Assembly (NCBI GenBank): GCA_963734125.1
Contig: CAVTGB010000004.1
Location: 89,679-153,678, forward strand
Origin: DATARH01 sp963734125
GTDB lineage: Bacteria; Pseudomonadota; Alphaproteobacteria; ATCC43930; CGMCC-115725
DNA length: 64,000 nucleotides
Direction of reading: 5' to 3'
The notes below the pieces were generated by a model, which ran no database searches, was not told where the DNA came from, and saw only the letters and a program-made list of their open reading frames with translations. Below, in pieces: positions 49,984-58,268 of the stretch (its first letter is position 1; each line of letters starts with the position of its first letter). A program made the position numbers and the translations under genes.

Positions 49984-51963
49984 TCAGCTTGCGCCGGGTC
50001 GCGCGAAGATGTCGAAGCGCTCGGCGGCCTGGGCCACCACCAGTTCGAGGTCGTCGGCGAGCATGTATCCGTCGTCGACAAGCCGTTGCGCGGCGCGACG
50101 CACCTCATCGAGGTAGGCGTCCCGGCTGGCGTAGCGTTCGGCGATCGGCCGGCGCGGGTCGCCACGGGCCTCTCGCTCTCGTTTTGTCGCCGCGAATGGC
50201 ATGGTGCCGCCCATCAAGCTGAGCGGCTGGCCGGGTGCGCCGATCTGCGAATGGCGCAGGTTCCACCCGGTATGCGTCGCCAGCGGCACCGTCAGATCGG
50301 GCAGCCGGACGCCGGCGACATCATTGCCGTCGCGGTCGACCGTGGGCACGAAACGCGAGTAGGGCTGGCCCGGCACCGGCGGCAATGTCGTCAGGATGCC
50401 GCGGTCGGCATCGGGCCCGAAATCGTTGCGCGCACCCTGTTGCAGAGGCGAGGGGAAGCCCATCCCCGGGATCTGGGAAAAGATCTCGGCGGTGCTTTCG
50501 GCCACGACCGCGGTGCCGTCGGCGAGACGCGGATGCCGGCTCGGCGGTGGCGCCTCGCCCGCACTCGCCCAACGATCGAGCCGCACCAGCGCGGCGCGCA
50601 ATAGCGGCCGGTAATCGACGGTGTTCATCGACCACTGAGCGCGCGCTCCGTCGAGCGGGTTGAGGTCGGCCAAGGGCCAGGTGGCGGAACCATGCTGGGT
50701 CCCGGCATAGTGATAGATGCGTACTTCGGCCGAGGGTTCCAAATCCTGCGACCCATCGAGGGTTGTATGGATCAGCGAGGCGTCGCCCCGCCAATACTCG
50801 TTCGACGAATTGGTAAAGAAGATCTTGGGCCGCTGCCGGTGTGTCGCTTGCCGGTCGAGGAGCCCGGCGCGCTGCCCGGTTACCGGATCGGTCTCAGGCA
50901 CATCGGTGAACGGCGGCGTGTCCCGCATCCGCGGGCGCAGCGTGTTGGACGGCTGGCCGAAGCGCTGGTTGAAGTCGGCGCCGCGTCCGCCGCCGGCGAT
51001 ATGCACGAGGTAGCCGTCGAACACCGGGCGCTCGCGCTCGTCCTGGTCGAGGCCGAGATAGAGGTACTGGCGCAGAAAGGCGCCGCTTTGCGACGCGCCG
51101 AAGACAAAGGCGTGATCGATCTGGCCGGCGCAGGGGTTGTCCGGCCGCGCCGTCTCGTGGCGCAGAAAACTCGCAAGGTCGCGGGTTGCCAGAAACCCGA
51201 GGCCAATCACCGGCGCGCCGGAGGTCGTGTAGACGACGTGGTAGATCCGGCCGGGGACAAAGCCCGCCCTGAGGTAGATGTGGCGCGGGTCGGGCACCGG
51301 CCTCTCGCCGTCGAACCGGGCGAACGACCATTCTTCGCGCGGGATCGTCACCGGTTGAGCGCCCTCCGCGTCGCGTGACAGCAGAGTCGCGTGCGGATCG
51401 TCGAGATCGGCGGCCGGGTAGGGCCGATGCGCCCGGTCCGACAGCAGCTGGACCTGGCTCGGCGCGTTGAGCCGGAAGCTGACCATCAGCGGGCCGCGAA
51501 CCGGGCCTCCCTCCGCCGTCCGCGCTTCCGGTACCGAAGCCCGCATGAGGCCCGCGATATCGGGCACATCGTGCTGCCAGCCGCACCACGCCACGGTATA
51601 GCCCTGGCGCATCAGGAACCCGTCGCCGGGATCGATCGGCGCACCGGGGATTGCCGGTGGCGCGCTGTTCAAAAACCGCATGGCGAGGCGGTTGCCGCGG
51701 TTGGGAATATCGACGAGCAGCCGGCGGTTGCCGCGCTCCGGCTCGCGCGGGGTGAGGATCGTCACATCGGCGGAAAAGCGCACGAGGCCGCCGGGGTCGC
51801 GCGGCGCCAGAGCGATATCGGTGATGTCGCGGTTGTCGGGATGGGCCGGATCGACAGCGAACTGTGCGGTGCCGTCGATCTGCTCGTAGGCGCCGGCAGC
51901 GCCGAAGGATCGCCCCTCGGCGAGCGGCCGCCGCTGGTTGATCGCAAAACTCAGCATTGCCAT
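49984..51963 (-). CDS. Large alpha/beta hydrolase-domain protein of unknown substrate
   Basis: The 659-residue product resembles the alpha/beta hydrolase domain-containing proteins of about 500-680 residues found in soil proteobacteria. Core motifs are VAWCGWQHDVP early on, FGASQSGAFLRQYLYLGLD (nucleophile elbow with the Ser in GASQSG, near residue 295) and a C-terminal HTGWNLRH. The substrate is unknown. There is no clear signal peptide (MAMLSFAINQRRPLAEG). It is encoded just upstream of, and in the same direction as, the Rieske oxygenase gene (80-base gap), so the two may form a small catabolic operon. Confidence 0.75.
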   Translation of the reverse strand: MAMLSFAINQRRPLAEGRSFGAAGAYEQIDGTAQFAVDPAHPDNRDITDIALAPRDPGGLVRFSADVTILTPREPERGNRRLLVDIPNRGNRLAMRFLNSAPPAIPGAPIDPGDGFLMRQGYTVAWCGWQHDVPDIAGLMRASVPEARTAEGGPVRGPLMVSFRLNAPSQVQLLSDRAHRPYPAADLDDPHATLLSRDAEGAQPVTIPREEWSFARFDGERPVPDPRHIYLRAGFVPGRIYHVVYTTSGAPVIGLGFLATRDLASFLRHETARPDNPCAGQIDHAFVFGASQSGAFLRQYLYLGLDQDERERPVFDGYLVHIAGGGRGADFNQRFGQPSNTLRPRMRDTPPFTDVPETDPVTGQRAGLLDRQATHRQRPKIFFTNSSNEYWRGDASLIHTTLDGSQDLEPSAEVRIYHYAGTQHGSATWPLADLNPLDGARAQWSMNTVDYRPLLRAALVRLDRWASAGEAPPPSRHPRLADGTAVVAESTAEIFSQIPGMGFPSPLQQGARNDFGPDADRGILTTLPPVPGQPYSRFVPTVDRDGNDVAGVRLPDLTVPLATHTGWNLRHSQIGAPGQPLSLMGGTMPFAATKREREARGDPRRPIAERYASRDAYLDEVRRAAQRLVDDGYMLADDLELVVAQAAERFDIFARPGAS

Positions 51964-52062
51964 CGCCGCCTCCCCATGGGGTCGTTGCCGCGGATGCTGC
52001 GTCCCGGGAGGTTCGGCTGCAATGAAATTCGCGCGCTACCGCCGCTCGTCGGCGCGCCGGCC

Positions 52063-52557
52063 TCACTGCGGGCCGGCCGCGTCCCGCAGCAGTTCGAGGG
52101 CGAGGACGAGGGTGGCGTTGCGGACCGCGGTGCGATCGCCGGGGAAGACGCGGCGCTCGACGCGGGCGGCGCCATCTTTTGTCGCGAGGCCGACATAAAT
52201 GAGGCCGACCGGCTTTTGGGCGGTGCCGCCGCCGGGCCCGGCGACGCCGGTGACCGACACCGCGAGATCGACGGGCGCCCGGGTGAGTGCGCCCTGCGCC
52301 ATCGCGATGGCGGTCTCGCCGCTGACCGCGCCGTGCGCCGCGATGGTGTCCGAAGGAACGCCCAGGAGTTCGATCTTGGCGTCGTTCGAATAGCTGACGA
52401 AGCCGCGCTCGACGACCCCGGAAGACCCGGCGATCGCGGTCAAAGTCGCTGCGACGAGCCCGCCGGTGCAGGATTTAGCAGTTGCGAGGTGCCAATGGCG
52501 CGCCCGGCAAAGATCGAGAACCTCTTCGGCGAGCGCGAGGGTCTCAGGGTCGAACAC
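52063..52557 (-). CDS. pncC: Nicotinamide-nucleotide amidase, PncC (CinA C-terminal domain)
   Basis: The 164-165-residue product is the stand-alone CinA C-terminal domain: TAKSCTGGLVAATLTAIAGSS (catalytic Ser/Lys region), VSYSNDAKIELLGV, AVSGETAIAMAQGAL and SVTGVAGPGGGTAQKPVGLIY. It deamidates NMN to nicotinate mononucleotide for NAD recycling. AAGGAG lies six bases before GTG 52,557 and three before TTG 52,560, so GTG is preferred. The start overlaps the pgpA stop by about 14 bases, so the two are co-translated. Confidence 0.93.
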   Translation of the reverse strand: MFDPETLALAEEVLDLCRARHWHLATAKSCTGGLVAATLTAIAGSSGVVERGFVSYSNDAKIELLGVPSDTIAAHGAVSGETAIAMAQGALTRAPVDLAVSVTGVAGPGGGTAQKPVGLIYVGLATKDGAARVERRVFPGDRTAVRNATLVLALELLRDAAGPQ

Positions 52558-53032
52558 CAAACACTCCTTCGCCGGGTAAGAGGAGGAGGATAGCGTAGAG
52601 CGCGGCTATTATGTCGTCGAGCATGATGCCGAGCCCGCCGGCGACCCGACGCTCGATCGCGCGGACCGGCCACGGCTTCCAGATGTCGAACACCCGGAAC
52701 AGGACGAAGGCGGCCAGATAGGCGCGCCAATCGAGGGGGGCTGCCACCAGCACCAGCCATTGTGCGGCGACCTCGTCGATGACGATGAATTGCGGGTCCG
52801 GGCGGCCGCTGGCACGCGCGAGCGTTGCCGATGCCCAAGTGCCCAGCGCGAAGGCGAGAACGGCGGCGGCGAGGAGCCCGGCCGGGCCGGCGAGCGCGCC
52901 GATCGCCCAGGCGCAGGGGAGGGCGGCCAGCGACCCCCAGCTCCCCGGAGCCAGCGGCAGGAGACCGATGCCGCACCCGGTCGCAAGCAGTGCCGCCGGG
53001 TGGCGCAGCGGCAGACCGAGACGCTCGATCAT
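52544..53032 (-). CDS. pgpA: Phosphatidylglycerophosphatase A
   Basis: The 162-residue membrane enzyme has the PgpA motifs TGCGIGLLPLAPGSWGSLAAL, PQFIVIDEVAAQWLVL and AFVLFRVFDIWKPWPVRAIE. It removes phosphate from phosphatidylglycerophosphate in phospholipid synthesis. Three to four hydrophobic segments are visible. It overlaps pncC downstream. Upstream is a 280-base spacer with several palindromic repeats before ispDF. Confidence 0.93.
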   Translation of the reverse strand: MIERLGLPLRHPAALLATGCGIGLLPLAPGSWGSLAALPCAWAIGALAGPAGLLAAAVLAFALGTWASATLARASGRPDPQFIVIDEVAAQWLVLVAAPLDWRAYLAAFVLFRVFDIWKPWPVRAIERRVAGGLGIMLDDIIAALYAILLLLPGEGVFGVRP

Positions 53033-53069
53033 TTGCTGAGGCTAGTTGCGAACGCCCGAGCCATCGGGA

Positions 53070-53290
53070 AGCTTTACCACGGAGACACGGAGGCCAAAGA
53101 GAAAGACCCGATTATTTTTGAGTCATCCCGGCGCGAGCCGGGATCCATGCTGCAAACACACGAATTGATGACGGACGGACCCTGCCGCCACCAGAATGAA
53201 AATCCTCCCTCTTCCTCGATGTCCTCCGTCTCTCCGTGGTTCATCCTTTCATGGATGGGTCCCGGCTTTCGCCGGGACGACAAAGTTTTC
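53070..53290. repeat. Nested palindromic repeats filling the pgpA-ispDF gap
   Basis: This 280-base gap holds no gene. ACCACGGAGACACGGAG (near 53,077) pairs with CTCCGTCTCTCCGTGGT (near 53,225) as an outer stem. CATCCCGGCGCGAGCCGGGA (near 53,124) and GGGTCCCGGCTTTCGCCGGGAC (53,258 onward) are REP-type palindromes related to 38,990 and 41,358. At least two unrelated repeat families have thus inserted one within the other. Confidence 0.7.
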
Positions 53291-53312
53291 AGATTGTCTT
53301 GGAAGCGTCGCG

Positions 53313-54476
53313 CTAAAGCGGCAGGCGCACGGTCGCGACGGCCTGCGCGGCGATGCCTTCGCGCCGGCCGGTGAAGCCGAGGCCTTCGGTGGTCGTCGCC
53401 TTGACGCTGACGCGCGCCGGCGAGAGGGCGAGGATGGCGGCGACGCGCTCGATCATCGCCGCGCGGTGCGGCGCGATCTTCGGGCGCTCGCAGATGACGG
53501 TGAGGTCGACCGCGGCGATATCGCCGCCTCGGTCGCGCACCAGCTGGGCGGCGTGCGCGAGGAACTGGTCCGAGGCGGCGCCACGCCACTGGGGGTCGCT
53601 CGGCGGGAAATGCACGCCGATGTCGCCGGCGCCGATCGCCCCCAGGAGGGCGTCGGTCAGCGCATGCAGGCCGACATCGGCATCGGAATGGCCGACGACG
53701 CTCGCCTCATGGGGGATCGCGACGCCGCAGATCATGATGTGGCCGCCGGGGTCGCCCGGGCCGAACGGGTGGACATCGAAACCCTGGCCGACCCGGATAT
53801 CACCGCGGCGCGCGGTGAGGAGCCGCTCGGCCGCGGCGAGGTCGCGCGCGGTCGTCACCTTCAAATTGTCCTCGCTCCCCGGCACCACGACGGGCGCCAT
53901 CCCGGCGGCCTCGGCAACCGCCGAATCGTCTGTCAAGACGTGTCCGGCAACCGCCCGGTGCGCCGCGAGAATGGCCTCGAAATGAAAGCCCTGCGGGGTC
54001 TGCGCCCGCCACAGTTGGGAGCGGTCGACAGTGCCCTGGATGCGGCCTTCCTCGACCCGCTTTACGGTGTCGCCGAGCGGCAGCCCCGGGATCGCGGCCG
54101 GCGCGTCATCGAGGGCGTCGAGGATGCGGTCGATCAGCGCGGTGTCGGGAAAGGGGCGGGCGCCATCGTGAATGAGGACGCGCGCGGGACCATGAGGGAC
54201 GAGTGCTTCGAGACCGAGCCGCACCGAATCCTGCCGCTCGGCCCCGCCCGGCACCGGCGGCAGCAGCGCGAGTCCGGCAACGGTTTTTTCAAATTGGCCC
54301 CGATCCTCCGCGCGGATCACGACCTGCACGCCAGCGATCCGTGGGTGCGCAACAAACGCTGCCACGGCATGGCGCAGCACGCTTGCCCCGCCGAGCGGGA
54401 GATATTGCTTAGGCAGCGCTCCGCCGAACCTGGTGCCGCGTCCGGCCGCCACGATCAGAGCATAGGTAGCAGTCAT
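53313..54476 (-). CDS. ispDF: Bifunctional IspD/IspF enzyme of the MEP isoprenoid pathway
   Basis: The 387-residue protein combines MEP cytidylyltransferase and MECDP synthase. The IspD part (1-225) has LIVAAGRGTRFGGALPKQYL, VLIHDGARPFPD and AQTPQGFHFEAI. The IspF part begins RVGQGFDVHPFG, with GVAIPHEASVVGHSDADVGLHALTDALLGA (zinc His and Asp) and VSVKATTTEGLGFTGRREGI. Fusion of these two is usual in alphaproteobacteria. It makes isoprenoid precursors. It is divergent from dusB across a 231-base spacer with a repeat and a likely promoter. Confidence 0.96.
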   Translation of the reverse strand: MTATYALIVAAGRGTRFGGALPKQYLPLGGASVLRHAVAAFVAHPRIAGVQVVIRAEDRGQFEKTVAGLALLPPVPGGAERQDSVRLGLEALVPHGPARVLIHDGARPFPDTALIDRILDALDDAPAAIPGLPLGDTVKRVEEGRIQGTVDRSQLWRAQTPQGFHFEAILAAHRAVAGHVLTDDSAVAEAAGMAPVVVPGSEDNLKVTTARDLAAAERLLTARRGDIRVGQGFDVHPFGPGDPGGHIMICGVAIPHEASVVGHSDADVGLHALTDALLGAIGAGDIGVHFPPSDPQWRGAASDQFLAHAAQLVRDRGGDIAAVDLTVICERPKIAPHRAAMIERVAAILALSPARVSVKATTTEGLGFTGRREGIAAQAVATVRLPL

Positions 54477-54549
54477 TGCAGTAAACTAACCGCGAACCCG
54501 TGGGCCGGCTAGCGAGACGCCGGTTCAGCGAGGACGCGTTCGACGAGAT

Positions 54550-54615
54550 TGCTGCGCTTCGCTCGCAATGACAGTCCTCTATCGTCATTGCGAGGAGCGG
54601 AGCGACGACGCAATC
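54550..54615. repeat. Palindromic repeat between ispDF and dusB
   Basis: The arms TTGCTGCGCTTCGCTCGCAA onward and GTCATTGCGAGGAGCGGAGC onward are reverse complements with a few mismatches. It is the widespread type containing GTCATTGCGAGGAG. It occupies the middle of the divergent spacer. Confidence 0.75.
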
Positions 54616-54637
54616 TCATCCCAAGGGAGCCGTGATG

Positions 54638-54666
54638 TTGCGACGCAACAAGTTTTGGGATAACAT
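54638..54666 (+). promoter_or_regulatory. Possible sigma-70 promoter for dusB-ntrB
   Basis: TTGCGA (54,638-54,643) and TAACAT (54,661-54,666) are separated by 17 bases, in a stretch that is unusually AT-rich for this genome, 42 bases before the dusB GTG. Each box matches four of six consensus positions. Confidence 0.4.
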
Positions 54667-54707
54667 ATCTGCCTAATTTTTATGCATTTCGGAAAATTGA
54701 GTAATCC

Positions 54708-55694
54708 GTGAGCATTTGTCTTGGCTCCGTTGCGCTCGCAGACCCGGTCATCCTGGCGCCGATGTCGGGGGTGACCGATCTGCCGTTCCGCCGCCTCGTC
54801 AAGCGCCATGGCGCCGCGCTCGTCGTCTCCGAGATGATCGCGAGCCAGGCAGCGATCCGTGCGACCAGGCAATCCCTGACGATGGCGCAAAGCTGCCCCG
54901 AAGAGCAGCCGATGGCGGTCCAGCTCGCCGGCTGCGAGCCCGATGTCATGGCTGAGGCGGCCAAACTCAACGCCGATCGCGGCGCGGTTCTGATCGACAT
55001 CAATTTCGGCTGTCCGGTCAAAAAAGTCGTGGGCGGCCACGCCGGCTCGGCGCTGATGCGTGACGAACTCAGTGCCGCGCGCATTCTCGAGGCGACGGTG
55101 GGCGCGGTCAATCTCCCGGTCACCCTCAAGATGCGCACCGGCTGGGACGACACGAGCCGCAACGCGCCCCGCCTCGCACGGATCGCCGAAGCCTGCGGCA
55201 TCCGCATGATCTCGGTGCACGGCCGCACCCGCTGCCAATTCTATGCCGGTCGCGCCGATTGGCGGTTTGTTCGCGAGGTCAAGGAGGCGGTCGCGATCCC
55301 GGTCGTCGTCAATGGCGACATCACCACTCTCGAGGAGGCCGACGAGGCCCTCTCGCAATCGGGCGCCGATGGCGTCATGGTCGGGCGCGGCTGCTACGGC
55401 CGTCCGTGGCTGATCGGGCAGGTGATCGAGTGGTTGCGCACCCGGCGCCGCGTCCCCGACCCGCCGCTCGATCGGCAGTTCGACATCGTCCGCCGCCATT
55501 ACGACGACATGCTGAGCCATTACGGTACGGCGGTCGGCCTGCGCATCGCCAGGAAGCATCTCGGCTGGTATTCGAAGGGGTTGCCAGGGTCGGCGGAGTT
55601 CCGCGCCGAGGTCAACCGCACCGACGACGTGCCGCGGGTCAAGGCGCTGCTGCAAGCCTTTTACGAGCCGCTGATCGAGCGGGAAGCGGCGTGA
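54708..55694 (+). CDS. dusB: tRNA-dihydrouridine synthase DusB
   Basis: The 328-residue flavoenzyme reduces uridines in tRNA. It shows VILAPMSGVTDLPFRRLVKR, QLAGCEPDVMAEAAK, LIDINFGCPVKKVVGGHAGSAL (catalytic Cys), ISVHGRTRCQFYAGRADW and GADGVMVGRGCYGRPWLI. The start is GTG 54,708. Its TGA overlaps the GTG of ntrB (GTGA, 55,691-55,694). dusB-ntrB-ntrC is the conserved alphaproteobacterial order. Confidence 0.96.
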   Translation: MSICLGSVALADPVILAPMSGVTDLPFRRLVKRHGAALVVSEMIASQAAIRATRQSLTMAQSCPEEQPMAVQLAGCEPDVMAEAAKLNADRGAVLIDINFGCPVKKVVGGHAGSALMRDELSAARILEATVGAVNLPVTLKMRTGWDDTSRNAPRLARIAEACGIRMISVHGRTRCQFYAGRADWRFVREVKEAVAIPVVVNGDITTLEEADEALSQSGADGVMVGRGCYGRPWLIGQVIEWLRTRRRVPDPPLDRQFDIVRRHYDDMLSHYGTAVGLRIARKHLGWYSKGLPGSAEFRAEVNRTDDVPRVKALLQAFYEPLIEREAA

Positions 55695-56526
55695 TCTCGG
55701 TGCGCTCCCGCCGGCCGCCCCCGGTGCCATCCGCGCCCCCGGCCGCGCTGCCCGATGCCGCCACGCTCCTTGCCGCTCTGCCCAATCCGGTCTTGACGCT
55801 CGACCGCGCCGGCAAGGTTCGTTTCGCCAATCCGGCGGCGGAGCAGTTTTTCGGGGTCAGCGCCGCGGCGCTGATCGGCCATCCACTATCCGATGTCATC
55901 GTGCCCGAGAGCCCGCTCTTCGCGCTCGCCGACGCGGTGTGGAAGAGCGGCGGGTCGATCGCAGAATTCGACGTCCTCGTCGAGGGCCCGCGCCTTGCCT
56001 CTCGTTCGGTGACGATCGAGGGCGCTCCCGCCGGCGAGGGGTCCGACCTTCTGGTCTTGACGCTGCACGAGCGCTCGATGGCCGACAAGATGGACCGCCA
56101 GCTGACCCATCGGAACGCCGCGCGTTCGGTGACGGCGATGGCTGCGATGCTGGCGCACGAGGTGAAAAACCCGCTCTCGGGCATTCGCGGCGCAGCGCAG
56201 CTTTTGGAGCAGGATGCCGACGCGGCCGGGCGCGAGTTGACCCAGCTGATCTGCGACGAGACCGATCGCATCGTGGCGCTGGTCGACCGCATGGAGGCCT
56301 TTGCCGGCTACGGTCCGATTACCCGCGGCGAAGTCAACATCCATGAAGTGCTCGACCGGGTGCGCCGGATCGCGCAATCGGGTTTTGCCCAGCATGTTCG
56401 GCTCAACGAGAATTACGATCCCTCGCTGCCGCCGGTGCATGGCGACCGCGACCTCCTGCTCCAGGTGTTTCTCAATCTGGTCAAGAACGCGGCCGAGGCG
56501 GCGCCGGACGCGGGCGGCGAGATCGC
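55691..56526 (+). CDS. ntrB: Nitrogen regulation sensor histidine kinase NtrB, 3' half missing at the chimeric junction
   Basis: About 279 residues of NtrB are present. A PAS domain (LLAALPNPVLTLDRAGKVRFAN, FGVSAAALIGHPLSDVI) is followed by the phospho-acceptor H-box MLAHEVKNPLSGIRGAAQLL and the N-box LLQVFLNLVKNAAEAAP. Right after DAGGEIA (about 56,526) the similarity stops, before the G boxes needed to bind ATP. The frame continues by chance to 56,791 into a different, actinobacterial-type gene. NtrB normally phosphorylates or dephosphorylates NtrC according to nitrogen status, and ntrC should be next. As it stands this gene is truncated, most probably by misassembly. Confidence 0.88.
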
Positions 56527-56540
56527 AACGACGTCGTGCA
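56515..56540. other. Junction between alphaproteobacterial and actinobacterial-type sequence
   Basis: To the left, ntrB reads normally to GGEIA. To the right, from about 56,527, another frame at once reads NDVVHQERMAVQRGRR, the internal part of a ThDP enzyme's C-terminus. Both genes are cut in mid-domain, there is no mobile element or duplicated target, and codon use and repeat content change here. Confidence 0.8.
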
Positions 56541-56791
56541 CCAGGAGCGCATGGCGGTGCAGCGCGGGCGGCGGGCTCGGAACTCCTGGATCGGCCAGGC
56601 CATCTCCGATCCCGATCCGGGACCTCCAGGCCCTCGCCCGTTCGCTCGGCTGGCGCGCGGCCGATCAGGTGCGCGACCGACGGGGCTGCCGGCCCGCGCT
56701 CGCCGCCGCGGCCGCCGCGGCCCGCTCCGGGCAGTGCGTCCTGGTGGACGTGCGGGTTCGTCCGGATGGCTACGCGGCCCGTAGCGGCTAG
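56527..56791 (+). pseudogene. C-terminal fragment of a ThDP-dependent enzyme (acetolactate-synthase-like), frameshifted
   Basis: The fragment reads NDVVHQERMAVQRGRR then RNSWIGQAISDPDP. After a one-base slip near 56,615-56,622 it continues DLQALARSLGWRAADQV and RSGQCVLVDVRVRPDGYAA to TAG 56,789-56,791. This matches the end of ThDP enzymes in which the GDG-NN motif is followed by Y-x-N-D-x-x-H-Q-E, then DP-x-x-D-F-A-x-L-A-x-x-x-G. Only the last 85 or so residues exist; the rest is lost at the junction. An aldehyde dehydrogenase begins overlapping its end, so it was probably the first gene of a catabolic operon in the source actinobacterium. Confidence 0.65.
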
Positions 56792-58250
56792 GGTAACCTC
56801 GACCGGTGGACCCACACTGAGCCTCGCCCTGGTGGACGGCGAACGCGTCGGCGCGGTCTCCGGAGCCACCCTGGACGTGGTCAACCCCGCGACGAACGGC
56901 GTCATCGGGCGCATTCCCCGGTGTGACGAGCGCGACGTCGAGGTCGCCGTGGCCGCCGCGAAACGGGCCGCGCCGGGGTGGCGCGCCACCGACCCGCAGA
57001 TGCGCGCGGCCGCGGTGCTCGCCTTCGCCGACGCGGTAGCCGAGCGGGGTGAGGAACTCGCCCGGCTCGACTCGCTGGACAACGGCAGCCCGCTGCACGA
57101 GATGCGCAACGACATCGGGCTCGCCACCAGCCAGATCAGGTACCTCGCCGGCCTGGCGCTCGAGGTGCGCGGCCGGACCATGCCCGAAACCCCCGGCCGG
57201 CTCCACTACACGGTGCGTGAGCCGTTCGGCGTGGTCGCCCGGATCATCGCGTTCAATCACCCGCTGATGTTCGCCGCGACCAAGCTCGCCGCGCCGCTGC
57301 TGGCCGGCAACAGCGTGATCCTCAAGCCGTCCGAGTTCACCTCCCTGTCGGCGCTGGCGATGGGCGAGGACCTGCAGCGGCTGTTCGCGCCCGGCGTGGT
57401 GCAGATCCTGACCGGGCTGGGCACCGAGGTCGGGGACGCGCTGGCCCACCACCCCGGCATCCCGCGCGTCGCTTTCATCGGCAGCGCCGCCACCGGGCGG
57501 CGCATCCAGGCCAGCGCCGCGGCCCGCGGCGTGAAGACCGTCACGCTCGAGCTGGGCGGGAAGAACCCGATCGTGGTCTTCCCCGACGCCGACCTGGACC
57601 TGGCCGTCGAGGGCGCGATCCGCGGGATGAACTTTACCTGGCAGGGCCAGTCCTGCGGCTCGACCTCGCGGCTGCTGGTGCACCGGGACTGCTACGACGA
57701 TTTCGTCGCCCGGGTAGGGGAGCGGATCGCCGCCATGCGGCCAGGCCCGCCGCTCGACCCGGCCAGTGATCTCGGCGCCATCGTCAGCAGGCAGCAGCTG
57801 GACAAGGTGCTGTCCTACATCGAGATCGGCAAGAGCGAGCAGGCCAGGCTGGTGACCGGCGGCGAGCGGCTGACCGAGGGGGACCTGGGCGCGGGCAACT
57901 TCGTCAGCCCGGCGTTGTTCGCCGACGTCGACCCGGCCGGGCTGGCCACGGAGGAGATCTTCGGCCCGGTCCTGGCCGCGATCCCGTTCACGGACTACGA
58001 CGAGGCGGTGGCCATCGCCAACGGCGTCGAGTACGGGCTGACCGCGAGCGTCTTTACCCGCGACCTGCGGACCGCGATGGCGTTCTGCCGGGACGTGAAG
58101 GCCGGCTACGTGTGGGTGAACGAGACCGCCAGGCACTTCCTCGGCGCGCCCTTCGGCGGCGTCAAGAACAGCGGCGTCGGCCGGGAAGAGGACCTCGAGG
58201 AGATCGAGTCCTACACCCAGCTCAAGAGCGTCAACATCCGGTTCGCCTGA
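56766..58250 (+). CDS. Aldehyde dehydrogenase (NAD(P)-dependent)
   Basis: The 494-residue product is the one intact gene of the right-hand part. It has the ALDH catalytic set: Asn in IIAFNHPLMF, LKPSEFTSLSAL, FIGSAATGRRI, Glu in TLELGGKNPIVVFPDAD, Cys in QGQSCGSTSRLLVH, EEIFGPVLAAIPFTDYDEA and APFGGVKNSGVGREE. It oxidises an aldehyde to the acid; the substrate is unknown, though betaine- or salicylaldehyde-type relatives share GQSCGST. The start is uncertain: ATG 56,766 overlaps the upstream fragment by 26 bases. A class II aldolase gene follows 18 bases later. Confidence 0.9.
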   Translation: MATRPVAARVTSTGGPTLSLALVDGERVGAVSGATLDVVNPATNGVIGRIPRCDERDVEVAVAAAKRAAPGWRATDPQMRAAAVLAFADAVAERGEELARLDSLDNGSPLHEMRNDIGLATSQIRYLAGLALEVRGRTMPETPGRLHYTVREPFGVVARIIAFNHPLMFAATKLAAPLLAGNSVILKPSEFTSLSALAMGEDLQRLFAPGVVQILTGLGTEVGDALAHHPGIPRVAFIGSAATGRRIQASAAARGVKTVTLELGGKNPIVVFPDADLDLAVEGAIRGMNFTWQGQSCGSTSRLLVHRDCYDDFVARVGERIAAMRPGPPLDPASDLGAIVSRQQLDKVLSYIEIGKSEQARLVTGGERLTEGDLGAGNFVSPALFADVDPAGLATEEIFGPVLAAIPFTDYDEAVAIANGVEYGLTASVFTRDLRTAMAFCRDVKAGYVWVNETARHFLGAPFGGVKNSGVGREEDLEEIESYTQLKSVNIRFA

Positions 58251-58268
58251 GCCGGCGGGGAACACAGC

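Noticed and set aside
56515..56540. Horizontal gene transfer of an actinobacterial island into ntrB
   Set aside because: No mobility genes, target duplication or attachment site; both genes are cut in mid-domain and data quality changes at the same point, so misassembly is simpler.
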